33,983 nt of DNA from Bacteroidota bacterium (GCA_024279935.1 JAJRQZ010000105.1:1-33983); one strand, 5' to 3'; shown: positions 16,355 through 25,836, counted from the stretch's first letter. Program-made: numbers and translations. Notes: a model not told the origin generated them from the sequence alone.

Positions 16355-19136
16355 AATTCCCCAGTTTAAAGTTATATGTAAGAGAAACGATAGGCGCACC
16401 GAAAATCGACAGCTTATAGCCTTTTATCCTCCCGTTCCCTGTTTTGAAATATACCGAATACGCATTGCGCCGGCCCGTAACATTGTAAACCGACAAGCTC
16501 CAAGAACCATGAATAAGCTTATGCTTTTTAAGGTTTCCCTCAAGGTTAACAGCAAAGTCCACACGGAAATAATCCGGTAAACGATATTCGTTCCTGCTCG
16601 AATAATTTGTGATCTGCGTTCCGTCCTGAAAATAAATCGCCGTGGGATATGTTATCGGCCTTCCCGTGGCATAAACAACATTGCCGGAAAAGCTCAGCCT
16701 TCGCGACAGCTTATAATTCATCACAAGGTTAAGGGCATGGGGCTTGTCGTAATTGGCAGGATACTTTTTGCCAAAATTAATACTTGTTAGTTCATCATCC
16801 CCTTTAACGAGAACGCTTGAGGAGGAATAAGTATAATTAAACCAGCCGTTAAACCGCCCGGTGGGTTTTTTAAGCATGAACTCAATCCCATAGGCATCCA
16901 AATCGCCCTGCAACACCTCGGTCTCAACAATTTCCGCAACTAATAAATCGGCACCATCCTTATACTCCACAAGATCGGCAACATTTTTATAATAAGCCTC
17001 GACGGACAGCTCCAGCCCGCCCTTCATAAAATTGCTGAAAACTCCCAGGGAATACTGTGTTCCTTTCATGGGCTTGATATGATTATCGCTAAGCTTCCAT
17101 TTATCGGTCGGCGACATGGCAATGGTGTTCGAGAGCATGAAGATATATTGATGCAGTTGGCTGAAGCTAGCCTTGAGCGATAAATTAGGGTTAAGGATAT
17201 ATTTTGCGGCAAGGCGGAAGTCAGGGTTTGTATATGACTTGATTTGCTGGGTATCGGAATAATGTACTGTGTCAATAATGTTTTCCCTGATTACAGGGGA
17301 ACCGGGGATATACTCATAAACATCCTGCGGGCCTAAATAAGTATAATAATTCAGGCGGAAGCCGCCATTGATTGCAAAAACCGGGTTTATGTCCCATTCC
17401 TCATCAAAATAAATCCCGCTTTCCACTCCTTTTTCAGTTCCCAGCTCAACGGGGACCACCGATGAGGCATCGTTAAGCGGAAGGTGGCTGCCGCGATCGA
17501 GATTGTATAAGATACCATTGGCGCCGAAGGATATGTTGTGTTTCTCGTTCGGACGCAACACAAAATGAGCCCTTATCTCGTTATGCTGCAGATTATAATC
17601 ATTCTTATACGAAGCCCAATCAATCTGTTTGTTCATCTCGTTAAAGCCATAATCGCTGAAACTATATGTTAAATCGAAGTTATGCTTTTTCTTTATGATG
17701 TGGGTCCACGAAACGGAAGCCCCCAGGTTCTGATAATCATAATCGGTCTGCGAAACCAAGCTTATGTCGTCGGTACTGAAATACGTAAGCACTTTAAGTT
17801 GATTATCAGGGTTTAAGGCAATTGAGAAATTAGTTATGGCATCGGCAAAGCTTCCGCTTGAGTTACTTATCTCAAAATTATCTATCATCCCCAAAATCCA
17901 ATTGGAATAAGTTGACCTCACGGCAAGCAGATAACTGCTTTTATCCTTCATAAAAGGGCCCTCAACCATAAAACTGGCAGTAATTGGGCTGATGCCGCCC
18001 CTGAGCGAGAACTTTTTCTTGTTTCCTTCCTTTGCCGTTAAATCGAAGATGGACGAAAGACGACCTCCGTATTTAGCAGGTATATTGCTTTTGTAGAGCT
18101 TGAAGCTGCTCATGGCGTCGGGCGTAAAGGCCGAGAAGAACCCGAACAGGTGGGAAGTATTATAAACTGGCACGTTATTTAAATAGAATACATTTTGGTC
18201 TGCCGGGCTGCCCCTTACGTTATAGCCCGAAGCACCTTCGCCAACTGCTTGAACCCCAGGCAACAACAAGGCTACTTTAACAATGTCTCGCTCGCCCATA
18301 ACCGCCGGTATTTCCTTTATGCTCTTGGCGTTAAGCTTATCGAAACCCATTTGAGTGCTCCTGATATTGTCTTCTTTATCCGATTTAATGACAACTTCGT
18401 CCAGCGAATATATCTTCCCGGCCAAAAACAATTCCACGCGCCCCCCCGACAAGACTTCCAATTGGTATTTTTCCTCCTTGCTCTCGATACTGCTTACTTT
18501 TATCGAATATTTTCCTTTTTCAAGCTCAAGGCTGAAATAACCTTGCTCGTTCGTGGTCGTCCCTGTTTGCAGCTCCTCTAAATACAAGCTGGCGCCGACA
18601 ATGGGGTTTCCGCTTTCCATCTGTTTCACAAAACCGTCAACGGTTACGCGCTTTTTGTCCGCCCCGCTTTTTTTGTCCCCGACTATTATGTTCCGGCTTA
18701 CCAAATTCTTGCGCGTTGCCAAATAATCCCTCAGCTCGTTTTCCCTTTTGTGTTCCTCAATAAATCTTTCCGGACCTTTATTGTTGAGGAAAAAACCGTC
18801 CGGCAGTTCAAGCTTAACGGCAGCCGCCTTGGTTATAAACACATTTCCTTCGGCATCGATGGCGAAATTAAGCTTTAGGGGCAATAGGTTGTTTTTTAAA
18901 ACAGCATTTATGTCCCTGGCTTCGCCAAGCTTTATCTTCAACCGGAGCAAGCTGCTGTCCTCATAAAAGAAATTCAAATCATGGTTTTCTTCAAGCTTTT
19001 GCACAAAATCGCCCCACGAAAGATTATCGTATGTTTTATCGATTATAATTTCTTTTTCCTGCGCTAAAACCCTGACCGAACAAAAGATGGGCAGCAGCAG
19101 GATAATACCATATTTCAGACTCTTAGTCAAGCCCAT
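16344..19136 (-). CDS. TonB-dependent receptor with STN and CarboxypepD_reg domains
   Basis: The 930-residue outer-membrane protein has, in order: a signal peptide (to about residue 25), an STN domain (about 45-105, WGDFVQKLEENHDLNFFYED), a CarboxypepD_reg-like domain (about 165-240, GNPIVGASLYLEE..TGTTT), a plug (about 255-380, VALLLPGVQAVGEGASGYNVRG and KYGGRLSSIFD) and a 22-strand-type barrel ending in SLTYNFKLGNYAD. It would import a substrate using TonB/ExbBD energy. The STN domain in other systems signals to a FecR-type anti-sigma factor, but neither FecR nor FecI is encoded here. The gene overlaps both neighbours in the operon (14 bp with the upstream gene, 11 bp with the DUF4249 gene). 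The substrate cannot be told from the sequence; there is no SusD partner, so a SusCD glycan system is unlikely. Confidence 0.92.
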   Translation of the reverse strand: MGLTKSLKYGIILLLPIFCSVRVLAQEKEIIIDKTYDNLSWGDFVQKLEENHDLNFFYEDSSLLRLKIKLGEARDINAVLKNNLLPLKLNFAIDAEGNVFITKAAAVKLELPDGFFLNNKGPERFIEEHKRENELRDYLATRKNLVSRNIIVGDKKSGADKKRVTVDGFVKQMESGNPIVGASLYLEELQTGTTTNEQGYFSLELEKGKYSIKVSSIESKEEKYQLEVLSGGRVELFLAGKIYSLDEVVIKSDKEDNIRSTQMGFDKLNAKSIKEIPAVMGERDIVKVALLLPGVQAVGEGASGYNVRGSPADQNVFYLNNVPVYNTSHLFGFFSAFTPDAMSSFKLYKSNIPAKYGGRLSSIFDLTAKEGNKKKFSLRGGISPITASFMVEGPFMKDKSSYLLAVRSTYSNWILGMIDNFEISNSSGSFADAITNFSIALNPDNQLKVLTYFSTDDISLVSQTDYDYQNLGASVSWTHIIKKKHNFDLTYSFSDYGFNEMNKQIDWASYKNDYNLQHNEIRAHFVLRPNEKHNISFGANGILYNLDRGSHLPLNDASSVVPVELGTEKGVESGIYFDEEWDINPVFAINGGFRLNYYTYLGPQDVYEYIPGSPVIRENIIDTVHYSDTQQIKSYTNPDFRLAAKYILNPNLSLKASFSQLHQYIFMLSNTIAMSPTDKWKLSDNHIKPMKGTQYSLGVFSNFMKGGLELSVEAYYKNVADLVEYKDGADLLVAEIVETEVLQGDLDAYGIEFMLKKPTGRFNGWFNYTYSSSSVLVKGDDELTSINFGKKYPANYDKPHALNLVMNYKLSRRLSFSGNVVYATGRPITYPTAIYFQDGTQITNYSSRNEYRLPDYFRVDFAVNLEGNLKKHKLIHGSWSLSVYNVTGRRNAYSVYFKTGNGRIKGYKLSIFGAPIVSLTYNFKLGNYAD

Positions 19137-19821
19137 CGCAATATTGCATCAAGGTTAGTAATTTTTTGTCGGAAGCCTTGCGGAACCTTATCCTGTTCTG
19201 TTTCATGAAAAGTTTTATCATGGTATTATTTCCCGGAAAAGCCCGATATAGATCCCGCTTCGACTTTATCCGTATTTCCCCCCCATTCCTGAAAATATAT
19301 TTTTCGGCCTTGGTTTCAGAATACCTCCCGTAAGGATGCTTATTCGAAAAAACAGTCAGAAACTCCTTTTTATAAAATTTACCGAATAAAAAACCACCAT
19401 CGTAAACCAACTCTACAAACCTAATGTCATCATTTTGTATTCCCCTGTCATTCAGGTTAATAAAATGAAAACCATGGATAAAGAACTCTTTAATATAATT
19501 ATCGTTCAATTGTATGATTGAATATTCCGCGGACACGGAATCCAGTCTCAAAAGCAATTTTTGTTGCTCGATATCAAATTTAATTGCTACGCCCTCAAAC
19601 TGCCGACCTTTCAACAGTAGCCTGCCATCATAAAATGAGTTTTCTATACAAAACGCATCGCCGTGGGCGGCAGGGTGAATCGGGACATAGTTGCCACCGT
19701 TTATCAATATATCGTCAGAGCCATATTTAATATTTGCTTTTGTGCTTATTTCCAGTGGTGTAACTTGCGAAAACAGTCTGGCAAAAACAAGCAGAAACAT
19801 GATTGTAAACTGTCTTTTCAT
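19123..19821 (-). CDS. Exported protein of unknown function, first gene of the receptor operon
   Basis: The 232-residue protein has a signal peptide (KRQFTIMFLLVFARLFS) and a soluble beta-rich body. Patterns such as GVAIKFDIEQQKLLLRLDS, FFIHGFHFINL, FVELVYDGG and IRIKSKRDLYRAFPG resemble a family of uncharacterised Bacteroidota periplasmic proteins encoded next to STN-containing receptors. The last stretch is basic and helical (KRDLYRAFPGNNTMIKLFMKQNRIRFRKA). I start it at ATG 19821, immediately before the signal peptide, rather than the frame-opening codon at 19875. It overlaps the receptor start by 14 bp and so is translationally coupled. A possible role is sensing or gating together with the STN domain; this is inference. 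Confidence 0.7.
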   Translation of the reverse strand: MKRQFTIMFLLVFARLFSQVTPLEISTKANIKYGSDDILINGGNYVPIHPAAHGDAFCIENSFYDGRLLLKGRQFEGVAIKFDIEQQKLLLRLDSVSAEYSIIQLNDNYIKEFFIHGFHFINLNDRGIQNDDIRFVELVYDGGFLFGKFYKKEFLTVFSNKHPYGRYSETKAEKYIFRNGGEIRIKSKRDLYRAFPGNNTMIKLFMKQNRIRFRKASDKKLLTLMQYCDGLD

Positions 19822-19994
19822 TAATATTCCAGGTGTTAGTAATATATGACTTAAACCCCTTTGCATTAGTTGCATCGATATTAAACCAAAGATGCTTGAT
19901 TTTCAAGCCGGGCGAACTGATCCGATGTCCGACTTGCGCAACGCGCGACATTTAAGCTGGCATCCACTTAGTGCTTTTAATAACTCATTCCCGG

Positions 19995-20993
19995 TCATTC
20001 TTCGATTATCCTTGCGTTAAATTCTTTTCCAACGACATATCTAACTGATTTATAATACTTCAGAAGTCTCAACCTGTTTTTGGCCTTATACCCGATTGCA
20101 TGATTTATCTGTGATTTAGGAACGGCGATTTCCAAATTCCCCATATTGTTTCCTTGCATAAGGTGTTTTAATTTATCGCTCCAGATTTCAGTCAGGACCA
20201 GCTCCCTGAAAGAAACATGGAAAGGGCCGGCTATAAGCTCGTCGCCGCTAATCAGACCTTCGGAAGGATGAAGGCCGACCCTGATTACATCAAGTCCGGC
20301 TTGCTCGAATATCAGGATTAATTGCTTTGTTATGTTAACGGCTTCACCAAGGCTGAGAGGAATATATTTCCCTTGTTCATACCATCTGTGCAAAGGCGTA
20401 TCCTTTATCACCAAAGCCGGGTAGATACGCGTGTTTTCCGCGCCCAGGCCTATTATCTTCCGTGCTGTGGTTATGGATTTCCCCAAAGTATCGCCCGGCA
20501 GGCCTATCATCATCTGTAATCCTAGTTTGAAACCCCTTTTGACGATCAGTTTTGCCGCATATTCGACCTGCTTGACGGTATGCCCGCGAAACGATTTTTT
20601 AAGTACCTCGTCGTCAAGCGATTGCGCCCCCAGCTCAATGGTTTCAACATGATATTTTCTTAGGAGGCCCAATATTTCGTCATTAATATAATCGGGGCGC
20701 GTTGACAAACGGACGGCGTTAATTTCACCTGTTCTAATAAAAGGCTGTGCCAATTTCAAATAGCGCTCTTGCTCTTGTATGTGGATACCGGTAAAGCTGC
20801 CACCAAAAAAAGCAATGTTTACCTTCCTGTTTTTTTCCCTAAAAGAGGAAAGGTGGCTTTCTATGGTCTCAACGATTTCTTTGTCGTCGGGGGTTTTCTT
20901 TTGTCCGCTGATTTTTTCCTGGTCGCAAAAGGCGCATCGGAAAGGGCAGGCCAACTCTGGGACAAATATTGGTATGTTATAATGTTTTATCAT
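19995..20993 (-). CDS. Radical SAM protein, Elp3-like
   Basis: The 332-residue cytoplasmic enzyme has the radical SAM motif CPFRCAFC (C-x3-C-x2-C, starting near residue 16), which binds a [4Fe-4S] cluster. FFGGSFTG and QMMIGLPGDT, further SAM and barrel motifs, follow. This resembles the short bacterial Elp3-related proteins (N-terminal IPIFVP.LACPFRC) that lack the acetyltransferase domain and are often annotated as coproporphyrinogen oxidase-like or elongator-like. A tRNA-modification role would be an extrapolation; the substrate is unknown. The start is set at ATG 20993, 10 bp from a TAnnTTTG element, which makes the mRNA nearly leaderless; the upstream extension to 21032 lacks homology-like features. 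The gene is separated from the receptor operon by 170 bp. Confidence 0.85.
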   Translation of the reverse strand: MIKHYNIPIFVPELACPFRCAFCDQEKISGQKKTPDDKEIVETIESHLSSFREKNRKVNIAFFGGSFTGIHIQEQERYLKLAQPFIRTGEINAVRLSTRPDYINDEILGLLRKYHVETIELGAQSLDDEVLKKSFRGHTVKQVEYAAKLIVKRGFKLGLQMMIGLPGDTLGKSITTARKIIGLGAENTRIYPALVIKDTPLHRWYEQGKYIPLSLGEAVNITKQLILIFEQAGLDVIRVGLHPSEGLISGDELIAGPFHVSFRELVLTEIWSDKLKHLMQGNNMGNLEIAVPKSQINHAIGYKAKNRLRLLKYYKSVRYVVGKEFNARIIEE

Positions 20994-21002
20994 CGGAGGC
21001 TG

Positions 21003-21032
21003 CAAAACTAAAACAAAAACTGCTGCCCGCAA
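21003..21032 (-). promoter_or_regulatory. Promoter of the radical SAM gene
   Basis: On the minus strand TAGTTTTG (21010-21003) matches TAnnTTTG, and TTG at 21032-21030 lies 19 bp upstream, the expected -33 spacing. The start point would be only about 5 nt before ATG 20993. The element overlaps the terminator of the preceding gene. Confidence 0.55.
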
Positions 21033-21047
21033 TTAAGCGAACAGCAG
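21011..21047 (-). terminator. Rho-independent terminator after the second T9SS gene
   Basis: On the minus strand CTGCTG-TT-CGC, loop TTAATT, GCG-GG-CAGCAG forms a stem with a two-base internal mismatch, followed by TTTTTGTTT. It lies about 100 bp downstream of the stop at 21153. The T-run leads into the -7 element of the next gene. Confidence 0.75.
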
Positions 21048-21152
21048 CTTGTTGGTTAAGATTTGTGAAAAAACTAATCTATAATTATCATTATGATACC
21101 TACATTTAAAATTTCACAAACCCTCACCTATTCAACAGGTTTGGTTGCAACT

Positions 21153-23690
21153 TTACTTAATAACCATTACTTTCTTAGCAAAAAATAGATTGTCGTCAGA
21201 TTTGGCAGTAAACAAATACAAACCTTCTGGTATGCTACCTAGGCCTATATTCCCGCTGTACACGCCATCGCTAATTTCAACTCTATTTGAATAAACAACT
21301 TTCCCCTGTATATCTATTAATCCGAACTCAACAAACTTATAAAAAATATTTGAAAGTTCAACATTAATTTTATTTGTTGCCGGATTAGGATAGAATTTAA
21401 CATACTCAAACGTATTTTCGTCCACGCCAACGCACTGATCTACAGTAACATCAAAGGTTTCGGCTATGGTTACGCAACCTTCTGTTTTAGTTTCTGTTAG
21501 GTCAACATGGGTCGTGGAGCCCTGGTCGGCAGTCCAGTAAACCGTTATTTCGTTTGTATCGCCACCTTCAACAATATTTCCTCCGTCAATAGTCCAAGAG
21601 TATTGACTGTATTGGCTGTACTCAACCGAATAAACTCCGTTATCGTTTTTGCATACTAGTTCATCGCCCGAGATTACCGGTGCCGGCTCGGCATAAACCA
21701 TAACTTCCAGGCTTGGGCCTGAAGGTCCGGCACCACAGTCGTTTTCGCCTCGTGCGGCAATTTCCGCGATTCCTTCGTAGGTGGCATCCCAGCTTACGGC
21801 GCCAACAAGGCTGTCGCCTTCTATGGTCCCTGCTTCCGCCGGAATTATAGTCCAAACATAAGATGTCGCTCCTTCAACTTCGGCAACAGTATATTCCGAG
21901 CTGAGTGCCGCGCAAACCGTATCAGGTCCTGTTGGAGTCCCGGCCATGGCCGGTAAAAGGTTTAAAGTAATAATTGCATCGCCGACCATAAATGCAGAAC
22001 ATGTTCCGTTGAAAGCTGTTGACGAATAATAACCGCCGTCGGTAAAGAAACCGAAGCTCAGCTCGCTTCCCGTGCCGGCAATGGGGCCTGAAACGGTATC
22101 GCCAGCGTGATGCAAATAATAGTCCACACCGGTTTCAGAGCCGTCGAGAGTTATTTCAACACCATCGCCGCCCTCACAGGCATCACCGCCGGACGAAAGG
22201 TTGAACTCCGCCGGCGCGGCATTCAGGGCGCAGCTTAATTCGTTGGACCAATCGCCGTCGCCGCAAGTGTTGGCAGCCCTTACTTTTACCGTATAATCCC
22301 CGGTCCATGTTTCCGAGGCAACAAAATCGGCAATCGTGGAATCGCCCGAGATAATGCCGGCATCAGACGGATTTACTTCCCATGTATAGGTTTCGGCATA
22401 GGCTACTGTATTAGTTGAATACTGAACAGTGCTTCCGGCACAAACCGATGTCTCCCCCGACGGTGTGTCGGGCTGCAAGGGCAAAACAACGACGTTGATA
22501 TAATCTGTCATCGTAAGGGTCTGTGTATCTATCCCATCCGACACCTCCAAGCTAACGTCGAAAGTCCCGGGATTGCTATAAACAACACTAGGGTTTTGAT
22601 CTGTGGAGGTCGCTGGCGTCCCGCCCTCGAAAGTCCAGTCCCAGGAAGTAGCACCTGTGCTCATATCCGTAAAGTTTACTGTTCCCCCTGCACAAACATC
22701 TTCGTTGTCGGCAGTAAACGCAGCAGTTAAGGGAGCCTCTTTCCTCAATATCAATCCTTGAGATCCGCAAGCAAAGCTGGTATTGTTCGCAGTAGTCTTG
22801 ATTTTATAAAGATGAGATGCCCCGGATCCATTATATTCCCATCCCCAGCTGGCACCGCTATCAGTAGTTTTGTAGATGTTCTCATCGGTTCCGCCCATAT
22901 AGGCGGAGTCGGAATTATAAACATGGGCGGCATAAAAATTCTCGTAGCCGGTCGTAAAGGTTGACCAGGATGATCCCCCATCGGTGGTTGACATTATTTT
23001 CCCGTCTTCGCCGCCCACTATTCCAAAGTCGCCGTCAAAATCGACGCCGAAGAAATAATATGTTAAAATACCAGTATAAATATTTGTCCAGGTATTTCCC
23101 CCATCAGTTGATTTGGCAATTTTCTCATCGCCGCCAACGGAAAAAAGAGTTGTTGCATTCGCATAGCAGACGTCCTGAATGTTTTGGTTGATTCCGGTCG
23201 CTGTCGTCCAGGTAGTTCCACCGTCGCTTGTTACGTAAATAGCGTTCGTGCCCGAGTTTAGCACTGCTGCCGCTATGCCGTTGTCGGAGTCCCAAAACTC
23301 GATGTCAACAAAATACCAGTTGTTGCTGCCAACAGTCATTGTCGTCCATGTTGTGCCGCCATCGGTAGTTTTGGCGAAATAATCGTTCCATCCCGCGATA
23401 AAGCCGGTATCGGCTGAAATAAAAGCAATGGCCTCTATCCCATCGGTTCCCGCACCGCCCAAGACTTCTGTCCAGTTATCACCGCCATCGGTAGTTTTAA
23501 TGACCACCCCTTCGGCATTATATGTATATTGCATTCCGCCTGCATAACCTACATCATTTTGACCGGGCGCAAAACTGATGTCGTATAAAATATATGAGGT
23601 TCCGGTAGTCAAAGAAACCCAGCTTTGAGCATCAAGCGATCCAATAAGCATTGTTGCCAGCATACTTAATACGAAATAAATCTTTTTCAT
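21153..23690 (-). CDS. T9SS-exported YCF48-like propeller / PKD protein
   Basis: The 845-residue secreted protein has a signal peptide (KKIYFVLSMLATMLIGSLDAQ). Residues about 22-315 contain six or seven propeller blades with the motif TTDGG..WT, of the YCF48/BNR type. A PKD domain follows (about 320-400, FTDMSTGATSWDWTFEGG), then several PKD-like or Ig-like modules with C-A-G/C-G-D cysteine motifs. A type A T9SS sorting domain closes it (from about 770, FYPNPATNKINV, ending VMVIK). The product should be displayed on or released from the cell surface; no catalytic site is seen. The start is ATG 23690, directly before the signal peptide. The frame stays open upstream to 23909 without a stop, discussed at 23695-23846. 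Confidence 0.85.
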   Translation of the reverse strand: MKKIYFVLSMLATMLIGSLDAQSWVSLTTGTSYILYDISFAPGQNDVGYAGGMQYTYNAEGVVIKTTDGGDNWTEVLGGAGTDGIEAIAFISADTGFIAGWNDYFAKTTDGGTTWTTMTVGSNNWYFVDIEFWDSDNGIAAAVLNSGTNAIYVTSDGGTTWTTATGINQNIQDVCYANATTLFSVGGDEKIAKSTDGGNTWTNIYTGILTYYFFGVDFDGDFGIVGGEDGKIMSTTDGGSSWSTFTTGYENFYAAHVYNSDSAYMGGTDENIYKTTDSGASWGWEYNGSGASHLYKIKTTANNTSFACGSQGLILRKEAPLTAAFTADNEDVCAGGTVNFTDMSTGATSWDWTFEGGTPATSTDQNPSVVYSNPGTFDVSLEVSDGIDTQTLTMTDYINVVVLPLQPDTPSGETSVCAGSTVQYSTNTVAYAETYTWEVNPSDAGIISGDSTIADFVASETWTGDYTVKVRAANTCGDGDWSNELSCALNAAPAEFNLSSGGDACEGGDGVEITLDGSETGVDYYLHHAGDTVSGPIAGTGSELSFGFFTDGGYYSSTAFNGTCSAFMVGDAIITLNLLPAMAGTPTGPDTVCAALSSEYTVAEVEGATSYVWTIIPAEAGTIEGDSLVGAVSWDATYEGIAEIAARGENDCGAGPSGPSLEVMVYAEPAPVISGDELVCKNDNGVYSVEYSQYSQYSWTIDGGNIVEGGDTNEITVYWTADQGSTTHVDLTETKTEGCVTIAETFDVTVDQCVGVDENTFEYVKFYPNPATNKINVELSNIFYKFVEFGLIDIQGKVVYSNRVEISDGVYSGNIGLGSIPEGLYLFTAKSDDNLFFAKKVMVIK

Positions 23691-23694
23691 GGCT

Positions 23695-23846
23695 TTATCT
23701 TTTTTTTGATCTTGGTTTATTTTATCCTTTTCCTTTGATATGGCATCGATGATTTTCTTCATGGCACTGGCGCCATCTTTATTTTTCTCGATTATTAAAT
23801 CGAGCTGCTTATCGATGGAAATATCTTTTTCTTCTTTTACCGGCAT
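23695..23846 (-). CDS. Possible small protein fused in frame upstream of the T9SS gene
   Basis: From ATG 23846 the minus strand encodes a charged, helical sequence MPVKEEKDISIDKQLDLIIE followed by KNKDGASAMKKIIDAISKEK. It then runs in frame through an A8 run (plus-strand T8 at 23700-23707) into the signal peptide of the T9SS protein. One additional A in that run would place a TAA stop just before ATG 23690 and give a separate protein of about 51 residues. The composition differs from the secreted protein and would block Sec export if fused. Either a small independent gene with a homopolymer error, a slippage site, or chance open frame. Confidence 0.35.
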
Positions 23847-24005
23847 AAAAACATTATTATTTTTATGGTGCAAAGACATGCCCATAAATTGTTTTGCGGA
23901 AATAATCAAGAGCTACTTTTATAATACATGTTCATTACAAATGCCGTACAACATATTATAATACATTGATTGTCTGTGGTTAACGCTTAGGTTAAACTTA
24001 TTGAA

Positions 24006-25769
24006 TTATAATTCTGAAAGAAGGGAATAAAGGTTTTCATCGGAAGAAAGCCCCATTTTTTTGCGTAAACGATAGCGGGCTACGCTAATACTGTTTACCG
24101 ATTGGTATGTAATTGCCGCAATTTCCTTTGTTGTCATATTTAGTTTTGCGAATGCACAAAGGCGTATTTCGTTTTGCGACAGATTAGGGTATTTCTCGTT
24201 GAGATTTTTATAAAAGCTGGTATAAACCTGCTGGAACCTCAGCTCGAATTCCTCCCAGGAGAACATCTTCGAGTTCTCTTCAAGCTCTTTGATCAAATCG
24301 GTGATCCTTTGTTTGTTCTCGACTTTTGCTTCAAGCTTTGCCTGCTTCAATTTCTCCGAGATACTTATGATAAATTCATTCTTGCGAAGCAGGTACATCA
24401 CATAAGTCGTAAGCTCCTTGTTTGTATGCTCAAGTTTTTCCTCCAGGTTTTGTTGTGCGAGCCGCGCCTTGTTTTTTTTGTTTTTCTCCAATTTCAGCAA
24501 GACTATGAACAGGGCCATACCCAATAAGAATACCGATGCGGCAAGTATGGAATAAAGAGTGTTTTTTTGCTCTATGCGCAATTTGGCCTGGTTTTCCATT
24601 TGGTTGTCATGCAGCTTCCCTTCGTACTGAAGCTTCATTTCCAGCCGGGTGAGTTTTCTTATGCTCGACTGATTATTGATGCTGTCCGAAAACTTTTTAT
24701 AAACTTCGTGATACTCAAGGGCTTGCTTGTAATCTGACTTTAATTTAAAATACTTGCTTATGTATTCCGAAGCCTGGGCAAGCAATCCTATATCACCGCT
24801 TTCCGATGCTATTTCATATCCATGCCTCAAGTTGACATAGGCTTTTTCGTCATCGCTGAGGTCAAACTGCGCAATTCCCTTATAAATAAGTGTCTCGGCA
24901 AGAAAAATAGATTTGATTCCTGAATACGTAATGCCAAGGCTTTTCTGGATTTCGATGCTCTCGTCAAAATACCCCAGTGCTTTTTTGTAATTCGCGATTT
25001 TGCTTTCAAGCATTCCGAGCTTGAGCAGCGCATGAGCTTCGCCTTCCTTGAGATTTATACTTTTAAATATATCAAGTCCATCGATATAATAACTGCGCGC
25101 GATTTCATAATTGCCCAATTCAACATAAATGCTGCCGATATTTGTAGTTGTGCCGGCAATGTTTATGGTATCTTTCCTCTTCTTGAACAAGTCAAGGGCT
25201 TTTGAATATAATTTCAGGGCCTTTTCGGTATTGTTTATGTAGAGGTTAATAATACCCAGGTTATTATAGAGCCGTGGAAGCAGTACCGTATCCACCCCCT
25301 GCTGCGAGAGCATTACGGCTTTGTTGTAGATATCAAGGGCTTCGGGGAGGTTGTCGCGCTGTATGTAAATATTACCAAGGCTGACATAAGTCTCGAGCAA
25401 GGATTTCTCTTCGCCACCGAGCTGCTCGAAGAGGTCTTTTGCAAATTCGTACTCCGACACGGCTCTTTGCACACTGTCAGCGTTTACGCTGATATCGCCA
25501 ATTAACTTATGTATCCTGGCGCTCAACACCTTCTGCTTGCCCTTGCTAAGATCGAGGGCCTCATAAGCAATAATAAGTGAAGTGTCGGGCTTGCCAGCGA
25601 ACAAGGAAACGCTCAATTCATATAATAGATTAGCCTTCTGGTTCAATTCGTGGGTTTGCTTTATCAGCAAGATCAGGCTGTCCGGTTTTGTTTCGCCAAT
25701 AAGCGTGAGCGAAAAACCAAATAAAAAAATAAAAACCCAACTTTTTATAAATCCTCTTCCTGACATCAT
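24006..25769 (-). CDS. TPR sensor-regulator with transmembrane segment and C-terminal HTH
   Basis: The 587-residue protein has a signal-anchor-like N-terminus (WVFIFLFGFSLTLIG). About eight tetratricopeptide repeats follow (roughly 40-370, with units such as YNNLGIINLYINNTEKALKL). Then come a transmembrane helix (about 408-428, ILAASVFLLGMALFIVLL), a coiled-coil stretch rich in Lys/Glu/Gln, and a C-terminal LuxR-like helix-turn-helix (LSQNEIRLCAFAKLNMTTKE, then IAAITYQSVNSISVARYRLR). This is a Bacteroidota regulator type in which periplasmic TPRs face a cytoplasmic DNA-binding domain. Its targets are unknown; the neighbouring T9SS protein or hydrogenase genes are candidates by proximity only. 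It lies upstream of and in the same direction as the T9SS gene, separated by about 160-315 bp depending on that gene's start. Confidence 0.85.
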   Translation of the reverse strand: MMSGRGFIKSWVFIFLFGFSLTLIGETKPDSLILLIKQTHELNQKANLLYELSVSLFAGKPDTSLIIAYEALDLSKGKQKVLSARIHKLIGDISVNADSVQRAVSEYEFAKDLFEQLGGEEKSLLETYVSLGNIYIQRDNLPEALDIYNKAVMLSQQGVDTVLLPRLYNNLGIINLYINNTEKALKLYSKALDLFKKRKDTINIAGTTTNIGSIYVELGNYEIARSYYIDGLDIFKSINLKEGEAHALLKLGMLESKIANYKKALGYFDESIEIQKSLGITYSGIKSIFLAETLIYKGIAQFDLSDDEKAYVNLRHGYEIASESGDIGLLAQASEYISKYFKLKSDYKQALEYHEVYKKFSDSINNQSSIRKLTRLEMKLQYEGKLHDNQMENQAKLRIEQKNTLYSILAASVFLLGMALFIVLLKLEKNKKNKARLAQQNLEEKLEHTNKELTTYVMYLLRKNEFIISISEKLKQAKLEAKVENKQRITDLIKELEENSKMFSWEEFELRFQQVYTSFYKNLNEKYPNLSQNEIRLCAFAKLNMTTKEIAAITYQSVNSISVARYRLRKKMGLSSDENLYSLLSEL

Positions 25770-25786
25770 TTAAAGATAAAGCAAAA

Positions 25787-25794
25787 CAAAAGTA
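25787..25794 (-). promoter_or_regulatory. -7 element upstream of the TPR regulator
   Basis: On the minus strand TACTTTTG matches TAnnTTTG and lies 18 bp before ATG 25769. No TTG is present at the -33 spacing, so this is a half-match only. Confidence 0.35.
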
Positions 25795-25836
25795 CTATTA
25801 TTTCTGTTCTGCCATCAGCCTGCACAATAAGGCCGT

